A DNA stretch of 64,000 nucleotides from contig NZ_JBFUPW010000001.1 of assembly GCF_041360795.1 (NCBI RefSeq), positions 248,001-312,000 on the forward strand, written 5' to 3'. Under the pieces are notes generated by a model, which saw only the letters and a program-made list of their open reading frames with translations, did no database searches and was not told where the DNA came from. This DNA is from Arthrobacter_E sp041360795 (GTDB lineage Bacteria; Actinomycetota; Actinomycetes; Actinomycetales; Micrococcaceae). A program made the position numbers and the translations under genes. Below are positions 1-8,427 of the stretch, in pieces (within the stretch, counting starts at the first letter, position 1; the number at the start of each line of letters is the position of its first letter).

Positions 1-364
1 CGGAGGGCGCGGACGACGGCGATCCGCCGGGCTCCTGGGCACCGGTTCCCGGGGTGCCGGGCAGGGGGGTGCCGGCCCCCGGAGTGCCGGGCAGGGGGAT
101 GCTCGGCGTGGGGATGCCGGACCCGCCGCCGGACCCGCCCGCGGGGTTGCTCGGCGTTCCGGGGCCCGGGGCGGGGGTGGTCGCCGAAGGCTTGGGCGTT
201 CCGGGGGTGGGGGCCGGCGTCGGGGAGGCGCAAGTGAAGAGGATGGGGAGGCAGAAGGCTGAGGGCTGGGATTCGGGGGCCTGGGCGGCGCCGAGGGTGA
301 ACGGTGTCACCAGCACGGCGCCGGCCAGCAGCGCTCCCAGTCCGCGGCGGCGGCGCTGTGTCAT
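1..364 (-). CDS. Pro/Gly/Thr-rich secreted protein, 3' end beyond window
   Basis: The reading frame is open from an ATG at 364 to the left edge (about 121 codons, no stop). The N-terminus has an arginine-rich stretch and a hydrophobic core ending in Ala-Gln-Ala, a Sec-type signal peptide. After it comes low-complexity sequence rich in Pro, Gly, Thr and Ser with recurring PGTPG-like units. Its ATG overlaps the TGA of the upstream DUF6114 gene (ATGA), so it is the third gene of the DUF6230-DUF6114 operon and probably translationally coupled. No catalytic domain is visible in the part seen. It may be a cell-wall or surface linker protein; that is inference. The opposite-strand reading frame here is a compositional shadow. 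Confidence 0.7.
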   Translation of the reverse strand, partial: MTQRRRRGLGALLAGAVLVTPFTLGAAQAPESQPSAFCLPILFTCASPTPAPTPGTPKPSATTPAPGPGTPSNPAGGSGGGSGIPTPSIPLPGTPGAGTPLPGTPGTGAQEPGGSPSSAPS

Positions 365-942
365 GAGGCGTGTTCTCCCTGGGGTGCGGGACTCCGTCTC
401 ATCCAGGCCGCCACGAGCACGCCTCCGGTCCCGGCCAGCAGCATGCCGATCAGGAAACCGCCGAGATTCACGCCCACCAGTGCGTACACGGCGACCGCGA
501 GGGCGAGCACGCCGTAGAACACGTGGTGGTCCGGCATGGTCATCGAGAGGATGCCCAGCAGCAGCAGGGCGATCGGGATGATGGTCGCCTGAAGGCCTTC
601 GATGCCGAGCTGGACGTGCAGGTGGCCGATGTCGAGCTGGCCGGAGAAGAACATCTCCACGCCGCCGAGCGCCACGAGGAGGCCGCCGATGAACGGCCGC
701 TCCTTCCGCCAGGTCCGGAAATCGCTCTCCGCGGGGGCGGTGGCCGCCGCTGGCGCGTCCGCCGCCTCGGAGGCCAGGAGCGAGTCCAGGGGCTCCGTCG
801 GTTCCGTCGGTTCCGACCGGGACTCCGCGGCGGGCGTGACCGCCTGTTGCGCTGTCCGGTCGGCGTCACCGCGCCGGGCCCGTCGCGAGGCCTGCGGTGT
901 CAGGCCGTTCTCCGCCAGGGCGCCGTCGCCGCTCAGAAGCAT
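361..942 (-). CDS. DUF6114 family membrane protein
   Basis: 193 aa. The first 90 residues are polar, Ala/Pro/Glu-rich and probably disordered and cytoplasmic. The rest is four hydrophobic segments separated by short loops, including a GGVEMFFSGQLDIG stretch typical of DUF6114 proteins, which in actinobacteria are usually encoded next to DUF6230 proteins as here. It overlaps the end of the DUF6230 gene by 10 nt and its own stop overlaps the start of the Pro-rich gene. The function of the family is not established; an envelope role with its secreted partner is inference. The start is uncertain because the Shine-Dalgarno-like AAGGG sits very close to the ATG. Confidence 0.75.
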   Translation of the reverse strand: MLLSGDGALAENGLTPQASRRARRGDADRTAQQAVTPAAESRSEPTEPTEPLDSLLASEAADAPAAATAPAESDFRTWRKERPFIGGLLVALGGVEMFFSGQLDIGHLHVQLGIEGLQATIIPIALLLLGILSMTMPDHHVFYGVLALAVAVYALVGVNLGGFLIGMLLAGTGGVLVAAWMRRSPAPQGEHAS

Positions 943-1547
943 CCCTTGGACCCGTCCGTCAGCTCCAGCTTCATTCCAGTGAGGGTGAAGACGGACGCCT
1001 GGGTGCTCCAGGCGGTCTGTTCGAGGTTCTTGATGGTGACGGTGTCGGCGTCCTGGGCGAAGTCGCCGGGCGTGCCCTTTGCTGCCGTGTTGACGGTGGA
1101 CGCGTCCACGCCGATGCGGATCTTGCCGAACGAGGCGTCACCCTTCAGGCCGGTCATGCCGATCTGGAGGTCGGAAGCGGAAGCGGGGTTCCCGCCGCCA
1201 CCGGCCTTGATGAGCACGCCGACCTTGCCGAGGGGGGTGTCGGTGGTGACCGCCTGGCAGAGGTCGGTCAGTGTGGCGCTCTTGATGTTGGCGATGGCCA
1301 CGGTGTGGTTCTTGCCCTCGGTGTCGCGTGCGACGCCGGCGTACTGGGAGAAGCCGGTGCCGTCCAGCGACGAGGCGCCGATCTGGAACTGGCTGCCGGA
1401 GACGGCGAAGGAGACGGGCACGGCGCCCTGGGCGATACCGCCCATCAGGGCGCTGGCGACGAGTGCGGCGGGGACCGCGGTGAGCACGATGCGAGCTGTG
1501 TGCGAGGAAGTGACCTTACGGAGACGCTCAGACCTGGGGAAATTCAT
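933..1547 (-). CDS. DUF6230 family exported protein
   Basis: 204 aa. An N-terminal basic stretch and a single hydrophobic segment at about residues 18-42 (VLTAVPAALVASALMGGIAQG) resemble an uncleaved or late-cleaved export signal. The rest is a predicted beta-rich domain with conserved features of DUF6230, such as FAVSGSQFQIGASSLDG and a closing Lys-Gly-Cys-Phe. Some relatives carry the database label cholesterol esterase, but no hydrolase motif is visible and I do not adopt that name. It is the first gene of an operon with DUF6114 and a Pro-rich secreted protein, transcribed divergently from a TetR gene, with an operator-like palindrome over its promoter. Confidence 0.75.
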   Translation of the reverse strand: MNFPRSERLRKVTSSHTARIVLTAVPAALVASALMGGIAQGAVPVSFAVSGSQFQIGASSLDGTGFSQYAGVARDTEGKNHTVAIANIKSATLTDLCQAVTTDTPLGKVGVLIKAGGGGNPASASDLQIGMTGLKGDASFGKIRIGVDASTVNTAAKGTPGDFAQDADTVTIKNLEQTAWSTQASVFTLTGMKLELTDGSKGCF

Positions 1548-1597
1548 CGGACCTCCTGGAACGGGCGCCGACCCCTTCGGCGGCGCGCATGTGATGA

Positions 1598-1626
1598 AGA
1601 TAACTTTTTAGTTGACTCGGAGTCAA
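1598..1626 (-). promoter_or_regulatory. Promoter of the DUF6230 operon with overlapping TetR-type operator
   Basis: On the minus strand there is a -35 TTGACT (1626-1621), a 17-nt spacer and a -10 TTATCT (1603-1598), about 50 nt upstream of the DUF6230 start. The -35 lies inside a perfect 15-nt palindrome, TTGACT-CGG-AGTCAA (1612-1626). A related half-match, ACTCAGAG, occurs just before the TetR start. Binding there would block the -35, so the divergent TetR protein probably represses this operon. Confidence 0.65.
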
Positions 1627-1738
1627 TAGTGGTCCACCCAGGCGGGCTGTGCCGGTGCGGGGGAGAACCGCCGGGGTCGGCCTGCGTCGTAGGGCGTTCC
1701 GTGGCGTTCAGAATGCCTGGCGTCAGTAGACTCAGAGG

Positions 1739-2350
1739 GTGTCCGAAGTGCAGCGCATCCGCCTGAGTCCAGAGGAACGCCGGGCCCAGCTGATCGCCAC
1801 CGGCGTCAACTTCCTGGCCGATCATTCCCTCGATGAGCTGACGATGGACGAGCTCGCCCGACGGGCCGGGGTCTCACGGCCGCTGCTGTTCCACTACTTC
1901 GAAACCCGGCAGGGGATGCACCTGGCCGTGGTGACGAAGGCCAGAGACAGTCTTCTGATCGCCACGGAGCCGCGCCTCGACCTGCCGCCGCGGGAGCGGG
2001 TTCACGAGACCCTGCTGAGGATCACGCATTTCGTGCAGCAGCACCGCGGCACCTTCTACTCGCTGGTCCGCGGCATCGCCAGTGGTGACCCGGCCGTCCG
2101 GACCGTCGTGGACGAGTCCCGCGAACTCAACGCGGAACGTCTCCTGGACGCGTTCATCGAGCTGGGATTCGAGGACACCGCCATGCTCCGCGTGGCCTTG
2201 CGCGCGTGGGTGTCCTACGCGGAGGAGGCGCTGATCAGCCTGGCGATCGAGCGCGACACCGACGCGGACGCCGTCGTGCGCTTCCTGGAAGCCGGGCTGC
2301 GGGGCATGGTCGGCGCGACTCGCGAACTTCAGGCGCCGGACTACGCTTAG
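1739..2350 (+). CDS. TetR/AcrR family transcriptional regulator
   Basis: 203 aa with a GTG start. The N-terminal helix-turn-helix (about residues 10-60) contains the TetR signature (MDELARRAGVSRPLLFHYF). The C-terminal helical domain is a ligand-binding/dimerisation region. It lies divergent from the DUF6230-DUF6114 operon and 3 nt upstream of an MFS exporter gene, so it probably controls one or both. The palindrome at 1612-1626 is a good candidate operator. The ligand is unknown. Confidence 0.85.
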   Translation: MSEVQRIRLSPEERRAQLIATGVNFLADHSLDELTMDELARRAGVSRPLLFHYFETRQGMHLAVVTKARDSLLIATEPRLDLPPRERVHETLLRITHFVQQHRGTFYSLVRGIASGDPAVRTVVDESRELNAERLLDAFIELGFEDTAMLRVALRAWVSYAEEALISLAIERDTDADAVVRFLEAGLRGMVGATRELQAPDYA

Positions 2351-2353
2351 CCG

Positions 2354-3625
2354 GTGCGGAGATTCCTGGCTGACCTGACGCCCCTGCGGGAGAGTCCCGC
2401 GTTCAAGCGCCTCTGGATCGGGACCGCCGTCTCCAACGCCGGAAGTCAGCTCACCGTGGTGGCGCTCAGCCTTGAGGTCTACAAGATCACCCAGGAGAGC
2501 TCCTATGTGGGGCTGCTGAGCGTGTTCGCCCTGGTTCCGCTCGTGATCGCCGGGCTGTTCGGCGGGTCGGTCGCGGACGTGTATGACCGCCGATCCGTCG
2601 CGATCGTCGCCTCAGCGGCCCTCTGGCTGAGCGCGCTGGGGCTGGCCGTGCAGGCCTGGCTCCACCTGGAGAACGTCTGGCTGCTGTTCGCGCTCGCGGC
2701 CGTGCAGAGCGCCGCGCTCGGCATCAACGCCCCGGCGCGCTCCGCCATGATCCCGCTGCTGGTGCGGCCCGAGCTGCTCGCGTCCGCGAACGCCCTCAAC
2801 ATGATCACCTTCGGGCTCTCGACCATGGTGGGGCCTCTCCTCGGCGGCTTCCTCGTGGCGTCGCTCGGATTCGAATGGACCTACACCCTCGACGCGATCA
2901 GCTACTTCGTCGTCATGTGGGCCCTGTTGCGGCTGCCCGCCATGCCGCCTGAGGGAGCGCCCCGGAGGGTCGGTGTGGCGAGCGTGCTGGAGGGTTTCCG
3001 CTTCCTCGGCACCCGACCCAATGTGCGCATGACCTTCATCCTGGACCTCATCGCGATGATCACGTGCCAGCCCCGGGCGCTGCTCCCGGCCATCGGCGCC
3101 GTGATGCTCGGCGGCGGGGAGACCACGGTGGGCATCCTCCTCGCGGCCTTCGCGCTGGGCGCCTTGCTGGCGGGTCTGTTCAGCGGTCCCCTCAACCACG
3201 TGCGGAAACAAGGGGTCGCGGTGGTCTTCTCCATCATGGCGTGGGGAGCGAGCCTCGGAGCCTTCGGTCTCATGGTCGTCCTGGCCGGCGACGGCGGCCG
3301 CCAGGGCGTCACGGTCTGGTTGCTGCCCGCGGCGCTCTGCTGCGCCGCGGCCGGGGTCGCGGACTCCATCAGCGCCGTCTTCCGCAGCACGATCCTTCAG
3401 GCAGCCACGCCGGATGAGTTCCGGGGCCGGCTCCAGGGCGTCTTCATCGTGGTGGTGGCCGGCGGGCCGAGGCTCGGCGACATGCTGGCCGGCGGAGCCA
3501 CCACCTGGTTCCGTGAAGGCTGGGTCCTCCTGATCGGTGGGCTGGTGTGCATCCTGATCACGTGGGCGGTGTCCCGGGCGCAGAGCGGATTCCTGGCCTA
3601 CGACGCGCGGAACCCGGTGCCCTGA
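2354..3625 (+). CDS. MFS transporter, EntS-like exporter family
   Basis: 423 aa with a GTG start 3 nt after the TetR stop, so the two are cotranscribed. It has about 12 hydrophobic segments. The loop after the second segment holds the MFS motif (GGSVADVYDRRSV), and ESPAFKRLWIG at the N-terminus is typical of the MFS_3/EntS subfamily that exports siderophores, drugs or small metabolites. The substrate cannot be told from sequence. The adjacent TetR gene suggests inducible efflux. Confidence 0.8.
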   Translation: MRRFLADLTPLRESPAFKRLWIGTAVSNAGSQLTVVALSLEVYKITQESSYVGLLSVFALVPLVIAGLFGGSVADVYDRRSVAIVASAALWLSALGLAVQAWLHLENVWLLFALAAVQSAALGINAPARSAMIPLLVRPELLASANALNMITFGLSTMVGPLLGGFLVASLGFEWTYTLDAISYFVVMWALLRLPAMPPEGAPRRVGVASVLEGFRFLGTRPNVRMTFILDLIAMITCQPRALLPAIGAVMLGGGETTVGILLAAFALGALLAGLFSGPLNHVRKQGVAVVFSIMAWGASLGAFGLMVVLAGDGGRQGVTVWLLPAALCCAAAGVADSISAVFRSTILQAATPDEFRGRLQGVFIVVVAGGPRLGDMLAGGATTWFREGWVLLIGGLVCILITWAVSRAQSGFLAYDARNPVP

Positions 3626-3727
3626 GTGCACGTTGGACAGGGAGACGCTGGAGAATCGACTGGAGTCTGGAACAGAACAGCCGCCCACCCGGACGCATCC
3701 GGGGCTTTCGAGAGTGAGGAGCCACCC

Positions 3728-4597
3728 GTGCACCAACATCACAACGGCCTGAAGACCGCAGCGCTCTTCGGAGTGCTCTGGGCGGTGCTGCTGGGGCTCG
3801 GTGCGCTGATCGGGTTCTGGACGCGCAGTGCCGCCCCGATCTGGATCATGGCGCTGATCGGCGTGGCCACCACCTTCTACAGCTACTGGAACAGCGACAA
3901 GATCGCGATCCGCTCCATGCAGGCCGTGGAGATCCCCGAAGCTCAGGCTCCCGAGCTGTACCGCGTGGTGCGGGAGCTGTCCCAGACCGCGGGGCAGCCC
4001 ATGCCGCGGATCTACATCTCGCCCACCATGACGCCCAACGCCTTCGCCACCGGCCGTAATCCGCAGCACGCCGCGGTCTGTGTCACCCACGGCATCGTGC
4101 AGCTGCTGAACGACCGCGAGTTGCGGGGCGTGCTGGGTCATGAGCTCATGCACGTCTACAACCGCGACATCCTGACGTCCTCAGTCGCCGCCGCCGTGGC
4201 CGGCGTCATCACCTCGGTGGCACAGTTCATGATGTTCTTCGGCGGCGGCAGCCGCGACGGCGAACGGAACATGAACCCGCTCGCCGCGATCGCGATGGCG
4301 CTCCTGGCGCCCTTCGCAGCGTCCCTGATCCAGATGGCGATCTCGCGGACCCGGGAGTACGACGCCGACGAGGACGGCGCGAAGCTCACGGGCGACCCGC
4401 TGGCGCTCGCCTCGGCCCTGAGTAAGATCGAGCGCGGCGTCAGTCAATACCCCTTGCCGGCGGAGCAGACGCTCGTGAACACCTCGCACCTCATGATCGC
4501 CAACCCGTTCCGCGGCGCCAACGTGGCCAAGCTCTTCGCCACGCACCCGCCGATGAAGGAGCGCATCGCCCGTCTGGAGCGCATGGCGGGCCGCTGA
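3728..4597 (+). CDS. htpX: M48 family membrane metalloprotease HtpX
   Basis: 289 aa from a GTG preceded by GTGAGGAG at 6-nt spacing. A longer frame opens at 3626 but its first 34 residues are unlike the family. Two N-terminal membrane segments are followed by the zinc-binding motif HELMH (in GHELMHVYNRD), a second hydrophobic pair, and SRTREYDADEDGA, which supplies the third zinc ligand Glu. HtpX degrades misfolded inner-membrane proteins with its active site facing the cytoplasm. Length is normal for the family. The gene stands alone and ends at a strong palindrome shared with the convergent efe operon. Confidence 0.9.
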   Translation: MHQHHNGLKTAALFGVLWAVLLGLGALIGFWTRSAAPIWIMALIGVATTFYSYWNSDKIAIRSMQAVEIPEAQAPELYRVVRELSQTAGQPMPRIYISPTMTPNAFATGRNPQHAAVCVTHGIVQLLNDRELRGVLGHELMHVYNRDILTSSVAAAVAGVITSVAQFMMFFGGGSRDGERNMNPLAAIAMALLAPFAASLIQMAISRTREYDADEDGAKLTGDPLALASALSKIERGVSQYPLPAEQTLVNTSHLMIANPFRGANVAKLFATHPPMKERIARLERMAGR

Positions 4598-4611
4598 ACC
4601 CTTCGCCGTCT

Positions 4612-4672
4612 CGCGAGAAGCCAGTTGAGCACAGTCCCGGACTCAGGGACTGTGCTCAACTGGCTCCTCGCG
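4612..4672. terminator. Long palindrome A, bidirectional terminator between htpX and efeB
   Basis: A 27-bp stem (4612-4638 with 4646-4672, one mismatch) around a 7-nt loop lies between convergent genes. The right arm carries the core TGTGCTCAACTGG and ends in CTCGCG. There is no clear U-tract. It belongs to a sequence family recurring at 8298, 45557, 48696 and 61314. Confidence 0.75.
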
Positions 4673-4682
4673 GCGGTGAATC

Positions 4683-6038
4683 CTAGGAGAACAGCCCCTG
4701 GCCCACGTATTCGCCCGGCTTGACCCCTGGCGGCACGGCGAACAGCCCGGAACCGGTGTGCTTGAGGTACTCGACGCTCAGCCGGTCGCTGGACGCCAAG
4801 CGGTTCTGCATGGGCACGAACTGCGTGCGGGGATCCCTGACGAAAGCGATGAAGAACAGACCCGCGTCCAGCCGGCCCAGTGAGTCGTTGCCGTCCGTGA
4901 AGTTGAAGCCGCGGCGCAGCATCTTCACACCCTTGTTCGTGGCCGCGTGTGCCAGCCTGACGTGGGAATCCATGGCGATCAGGGGTGCGTCGCCACGCCC
5001 CTTGGCCTCGAAGTTCGGCTCCGTGAACTCCTGGCCGCCGGAGAGCGGGGCGCCGGTGGACTTGGTCCGTCCGATCACGGCCTCCTGCTCGCCGAGCGAT
5101 GTCCGGTCCCAGACTTCGATGTGCATGCGGATCCGACGGGCCACGAGGTAGCTGCCGCCCGCCATCCACTGTTCGCCGGGCTTGCCGCCCGGGGCCACCC
5201 AGACGTGCTCGGACAGCTGCTCGGGTTCCTCCGCCTTGAGGTTGGCGGTGCCGTCTTTGAAGCCGAAGAGGTTGCGGGGCGTCTGCTGACTGGTGGATGT
5301 GGAGGACGTCCGGCCGAATCCCAGCTGGGACCAGCGCAGCCGGGCCCGGCCGAAGGCGATGCGGGACAGGTTGCGGATCGCGTGGACGGCCACCTGCGGG
5401 TCATCGGCGCACGCCTGGATGACCAGATCCCCGCCCGTGCGCTGCGGTTCCAGCTGATCGCCCGGGAAGTGGGGGAGCTCGATGAGCGCCTCCGGAAGGC
5501 GGCCGGACAGACCGAAGCGGGGCGCGCCGTCGTCGGTCACGAAGAAGGAGCGTCCGAAACCGAAGGTGATGGTCAGGTTCGACGCGGAGAGGCCCATGGC
5601 CTCACCGGTGTCCGACGGCGGTGCTTCGTAATCGCCGCCCACGGCGCCGCCTTCACCGGCCTCACGCCCGGCGGCCATCGCCTCCGCGGCGGCGGTCCAG
5701 TCTTTCAGGAGGCCGATGACGTCGTCGCGGCTCGTGGCGGTGACGTCGAAGGCGGCGATGTGCAGGCGGTCCTGCACCGGCGTCACGATCCCGGCCTGAT
5801 GCTCGCCATGGAAGGGCACGACGGCGGATGCCGCGGGCTGCGCGTCGGCGCCGGACGGGCGCGTGACGGCGTAGCTCGCGGCGGCTCCGATGGCCCCCGC
5901 GCCGACCAGCGACGCGGTGGTGAGGAGCCCACGCCTGCTGACCCGCGGGCCGGAGGACGACGGAACGCCCGCCGTCTCCTGGGAGGTGGTCTCCTGGGAG
6001 GTGGCGGGCGGGACCGGGGTGCTGTCCTGCTCGGGCAT
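4683..6038 (-). CDS. efeB: Tat-exported DyP-type heme peroxidase EfeB
   Basis: 451 aa; the ATG lies 2 nt after the efeO stop. The N-terminus has a twin-arginine motif (RVSRRGLLT) followed by a hydrophobic Ala/Gly stretch. The mature part shows DyP hallmarks: GFKDGTAN with the distal Asp, DSHVRLAH with the candidate proximal His, and MLRRGFNF. EfeB works outside the membrane with EfeO and EfeU: it is proposed to oxidise ferrous iron for EfeU, and deferrochelation of heme has also been reported for the family. It is the last gene of the three-gene efe operon and ends in palindrome A. Confidence 0.92.
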   Translation of the reverse strand: MPEQDSTPVPPATSQETTSQETAGVPSSSGPRVSRRGLLTTASLVGAGAIGAAASYAVTRPSGADAQPAASAVVPFHGEHQAGIVTPVQDRLHIAAFDVTATSRDDVIGLLKDWTAAAEAMAAGREAGEGGAVGGDYEAPPSDTGEAMGLSASNLTITFGFGRSFFVTDDGAPRFGLSGRLPEALIELPHFPGDQLEPQRTGGDLVIQACADDPQVAVHAIRNLSRIAFGRARLRWSQLGFGRTSSTSTSQQTPRNLFGFKDGTANLKAEEPEQLSEHVWVAPGGKPGEQWMAGGSYLVARRIRMHIEVWDRTSLGEQEAVIGRTKSTGAPLSGGQEFTEPNFEAKGRGDAPLIAMDSHVRLAHAATNKGVKMLRRGFNFTDGNDSLGRLDAGLFFIAFVRDPRTQFVPMQNRLASSDRLSVEYLKHTGSGLFAVPPGVKPGEYVGQGLFS

Positions 6039-6040
6039 GA

Positions 6041-7213
6041 TCAGAGGACCACCGCGGCGGTCAGCTGGCCGAGCGGCTCGCCGAGGGCGTCCACCAGGGC
6101 GGCGAGCTGCTTGACCTGGTCGGGGGTCAGCTCGTTGTAGTACTTGAAGCCGTCGCCCACCTTGTACTTGTCCAGCTCGGTCTGCAGGGCCGCGAACCGC
6201 TGGTCCAGGGTTTTGGCCAGTTCGGGCTTCTTCAGGGCCACCACGGGACGGAGGTTCTGGTAGGCGATGCGCGCGCCGTCGACGTTGGCCTGGAAGTCCC
6301 AGAGGTCGGTGTGGGACCAGATCTCCTCTTCGCCGGTCACCTTGCCGGTGGCGACCTCGTCCAGGAGCTCCTTGGCGCCGTTGCCGAGCTTGTCCGGGGT
6401 CAGGGTCAGCGTGCGGGTCCGCTCGAACAGTGTCTGAGTGTCCGCGACGAGCTTCTGGGACAGCTTCTGGCGTTCGGCCGCGGTCAGCGCGGTGTAGCCC
6501 TTCGGCGGGAAGAGGTCCTTCTCGGCCTTGTGCCAGCCGGTCCACTGCTGACCCTTCTCCAGATCGGCCTCACGGAGGTCGAGGCTGGGGTCCAGGTCGC
6601 CGAACGACTCGGCCACGGGCTCGATGCGCTCCCAGTGCATGCGCACCGAGGCGTAGAGGCTGCGGGCCTTCGCGGCGTCACCGGAGGCATAGGCGGCGGC
6701 GAAGGCCTTGGTGCCGGTGAGCAGCTGCTCGGTCTGGTCCTTGACGTAGGAGACGTACTGCTTGGTGGCGGTGTCCAGGAGTGCCTTGGTGTCCGAGTCC
6801 ACGGAGGCGGTGGTGCCGGAGGCCTCGACGGTGAAGGCCGAACGGATGCCCTCGCCCTGCATGCCGGGCTTGCAGGCGGTGAGGTACTTGCCCTCGGGAG
6901 CGGTCACCACGAGCTTGCGGGACAGGCCGGGGCCGATGTTCTCGACTTCACCGACGATCCGCAGGCCGTCCTCGGCCAGAAGGTAGAACTCGGTGACCTG
7001 CTGGCCGTCGTTCTTCACATCGAAGGTCAGGTGGCCGCTCTTCGCCGTGACGGTGCTGAGCTTGCACTCCTTGTCCGTGCTGCTCACGGAGATCGGACCG
7101 TCCGTGGCGCCGGCGGCCGGCTTGGCGTTGTCCGTGCAAGCGGTCAGCGCCAGAGGAGCGACGACGGCGAGGACCGCGAGGGAGCTGAAGGCGCGGCGAG
7201 GAGAAGCGGGCAT
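6041..7213 (-). CDS. efeO: EfeO, iron-uptake lipoprotein (cupredoxin plus M75 imelysin)
   Basis: 390 aa. It has a lipoprotein signal with lipobox LTAC (Cys26). Residues about 40-130 form a cupredoxin-like domain with Cys114. Residues about 145-390 form the helical M75 imelysin domain with the GxHxxE motif (His228 to Glu231). EfeO is the extracytoplasmic iron-binding component delivering Fe to the EfeU permease. The gene lies between efeU (31-nt gap) and efeB (2-nt gap), the usual efeUOB order. Confidence 0.93.
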   Translation of the reverse strand: MPASPRRAFSSLAVLAVVAPLALTACTDNAKPAAGATDGPISVSSTDKECKLSTVTAKSGHLTFDVKNDGQQVTEFYLLAEDGLRIVGEVENIGPGLSRKLVVTAPEGKYLTACKPGMQGEGIRSAFTVEASGTTASVDSDTKALLDTATKQYVSYVKDQTEQLLTGTKAFAAAYASGDAAKARSLYASVRMHWERIEPVAESFGDLDPSLDLREADLEKGQQWTGWHKAEKDLFPPKGYTALTAAERQKLSQKLVADTQTLFERTRTLTLTPDKLGNGAKELLDEVATGKVTGEEEIWSHTDLWDFQANVDGARIAYQNLRPVVALKKPELAKTLDQRFAALQTELDKYKVGDGFKYYNELTPDQVKQLAALVDALGEPLGQLTAAVVL

Positions 7214-7244
7214 GACTGTCCTTGGAGAGTTCGTGAAGGAGGGT

Positions 7245-8162
7245 TCAGGAGACCGGGGCGGCCGTGCGGGAGACGACCGTTGCGGCCTCCGCGGGGATGC
7301 TCTGCGCGGCGTTCCGCGAAGGAGCGGCGCGACGCGCGGCAGCGGCCTTGCGGGCGGCCTGCGAGCGGCGGTAGTTGCGCAGGTAGAAGTAGAGCGTCGG
7401 GACCACGTAGGCCCACCAGACGATCGCCTCCAGCCAGGTGGTGGCCGGGGAGAAGTTGAAGGTGCCCTTGAGGAGCGTGCCGTACCAGGAGTCCGGCGGG
7501 ATCGCGCCGGAGACGTCGAACGCGAGGTTGTGGAGGCCCGGGAGCAGGCCGGCTTCCTGAAGGTCGTGGATGCCGTAGGAGAGCACGCCGCCGGCCACCA
7601 GGATCAGGAAGATGCCGGTGATGGTGAAGAACTTGCCGAGGTTGATCTTGAGGACCCCGCGGTGCAGCAGGTAGCCGAGCAGGACCGCGACGGCCAGGCC
7701 GAGGACCGCGCCCAGCAGCGGGACGGTGCTTTCGCCGGTCGCCTGTGCGGCGGCCCAGAGGAACAGCGCGGTCTCGAGGCCCTCGCGGCCCACGGAGAGG
7801 GCGCCGACCAGGATGATGCCCCAGGCGGCACCCGTGGCCGCGGCATCGATCTTGCCGTGCAGTTCGGTGCCCAGGGTCCGGGCGGTGCGCGCCATCCAGA
7901 AGACCATCCAGGTCACCATGCCGACGGCGACGATCGAGAGCGATCCGCCGATCGCCTCCTGCGCCTCGAACGTCAGGCCACGCGGGCCGAAGGTGAGGAG
8001 CGCGCCGAACGCGATGGAGATGGAGACGGCGGCGCCGATCCCGATCCAGAGTTTCGGCAGGAGGTGGGAGCGTCCGCTCTTGACCAGATAGGCCATGAGG
8101 ATCACGACGACGAGGGTCGCTTCGAGGCCTTCGCGCAGACCGATCAGGAAGTTCCCGAGCAT
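7245..8162 (-). CDS. efeU: EfeU, FTR1-family iron permease
   Basis: 305 aa, seven or so membrane segments. Two REGLE motifs (residues 10-14 and 126-130) are the iron-translocating signatures of FTR1/EfeU permeases. The start is supported by AAGGAA 8 nt upstream. It is first in the efeUOB operon, which imports iron (classically ferrous iron at low pH or under limitation). The C-terminal tail of about 35 residues is Ala/Arg-rich and cytoplasmic. Confidence 0.93.
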   Translation of the reverse strand: MLGNFLIGLREGLEATLVVVILMAYLVKSGRSHLLPKLWIGIGAAVSISIAFGALLTFGPRGLTFEAQEAIGGSLSIVAVGMVTWMVFWMARTARTLGTELHGKIDAAATGAAWGIILVGALSVGREGLETALFLWAAAQATGESTVPLLGAVLGLAVAVLLGYLLHRGVLKINLGKFFTITGIFLILVAGGVLSYGIHDLQEAGLLPGLHNLAFDVSGAIPPDSWYGTLLKGTFNFSPATTWLEAIVWWAYVVPTLYFYLRNYRRSQAARKAAAARRAAPSRNAAQSIPAEAATVVSRTAAPVS

Positions 8163-8241
8163 GCTGGATTCCTTGCTGTGTATGGGGTGCAGCGCGGCCC
8201 GGGGAGGGGTGCGCCGAGCAGAACATTACTCTCTCGGCTGA

Positions 8242-8290
8242 ATTATGCAAACTTTATGTTGGCTATTGAAGTCAGGTGAGGGTGGCCTGC
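8242..8290 (-). promoter_or_regulatory. Putative efe promoter with IdeR/DtxR-like site
   Basis: On the minus strand TTCAAT (8270-8265), a 17-nt spacer and CATAAT (8247-8242) could form a promoter about 80 nt upstream of efeU. Directly upstream, 8272-8290 reads TCAGGTGAGGGTGGCCTGC, which matches 12 of 19 positions of the actinobacterial iron box TTAGGTTAGGCTAACCTAA. Iron control is expected for this operon but the site match is only partial. Confidence 0.35.
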
Positions 8291-8297
8291 CTCCGCT

Positions 8298-8358
8298 CGC
8301 GAGACGCCACTTCAGCACAGTGCGAAGGTTCGGCATTGTGCTGAACTGGCGTCTCGCG
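8298..8358. terminator. Long palindrome B between the efe promoter region and the yajQ terminator
   Basis: A 26-bp stem (8298-8323 with 8333-8358, two mismatches) with a 9-nt loop. The arms contain CGCGAGACGCC and the core TGTGCTGAACTGG, the same design as palindrome A. It lies downstream of yajQ's own hairpin and upstream of the efe promoter, so it may insulate the two units. Confidence 0.65.
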
Positions 8359-8368
8359 AAGAGAAACG

Positions 8369-8411
8369 ACGACGGCGGGCGCCTCCCGTGTGGGGAGGCG
8401 CCCGCCGTCGT
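8369..8411 (-). terminator. Intrinsic terminator of yajQ
   Basis: A perfect 19-bp GC-rich stem (8369-8387 with 8393-8411) with a 5-nt loop starts 17 nt after the yajQ stop. On the minus strand it is followed by GTCGTTTCTCTTC, a short T-rich run. Confidence 0.8.
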
Positions 8412-8427
8412 AGGTATGGGGTGCTGG

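Noticed and set aside
370..1611. 413-aa open frame on the plus strand
   Set aside because: It lies opposite DUF6230/DUF6114, which have consistent membrane and export features and a promoter. The plus frame has none.
2612..4153. 513-aa open frame on the minus strand
   Set aside because: It spans the MFS gene and HtpX on the other strand and shows His/Gly/Arg-rich low-complexity translation typical of a high-GC shadow.
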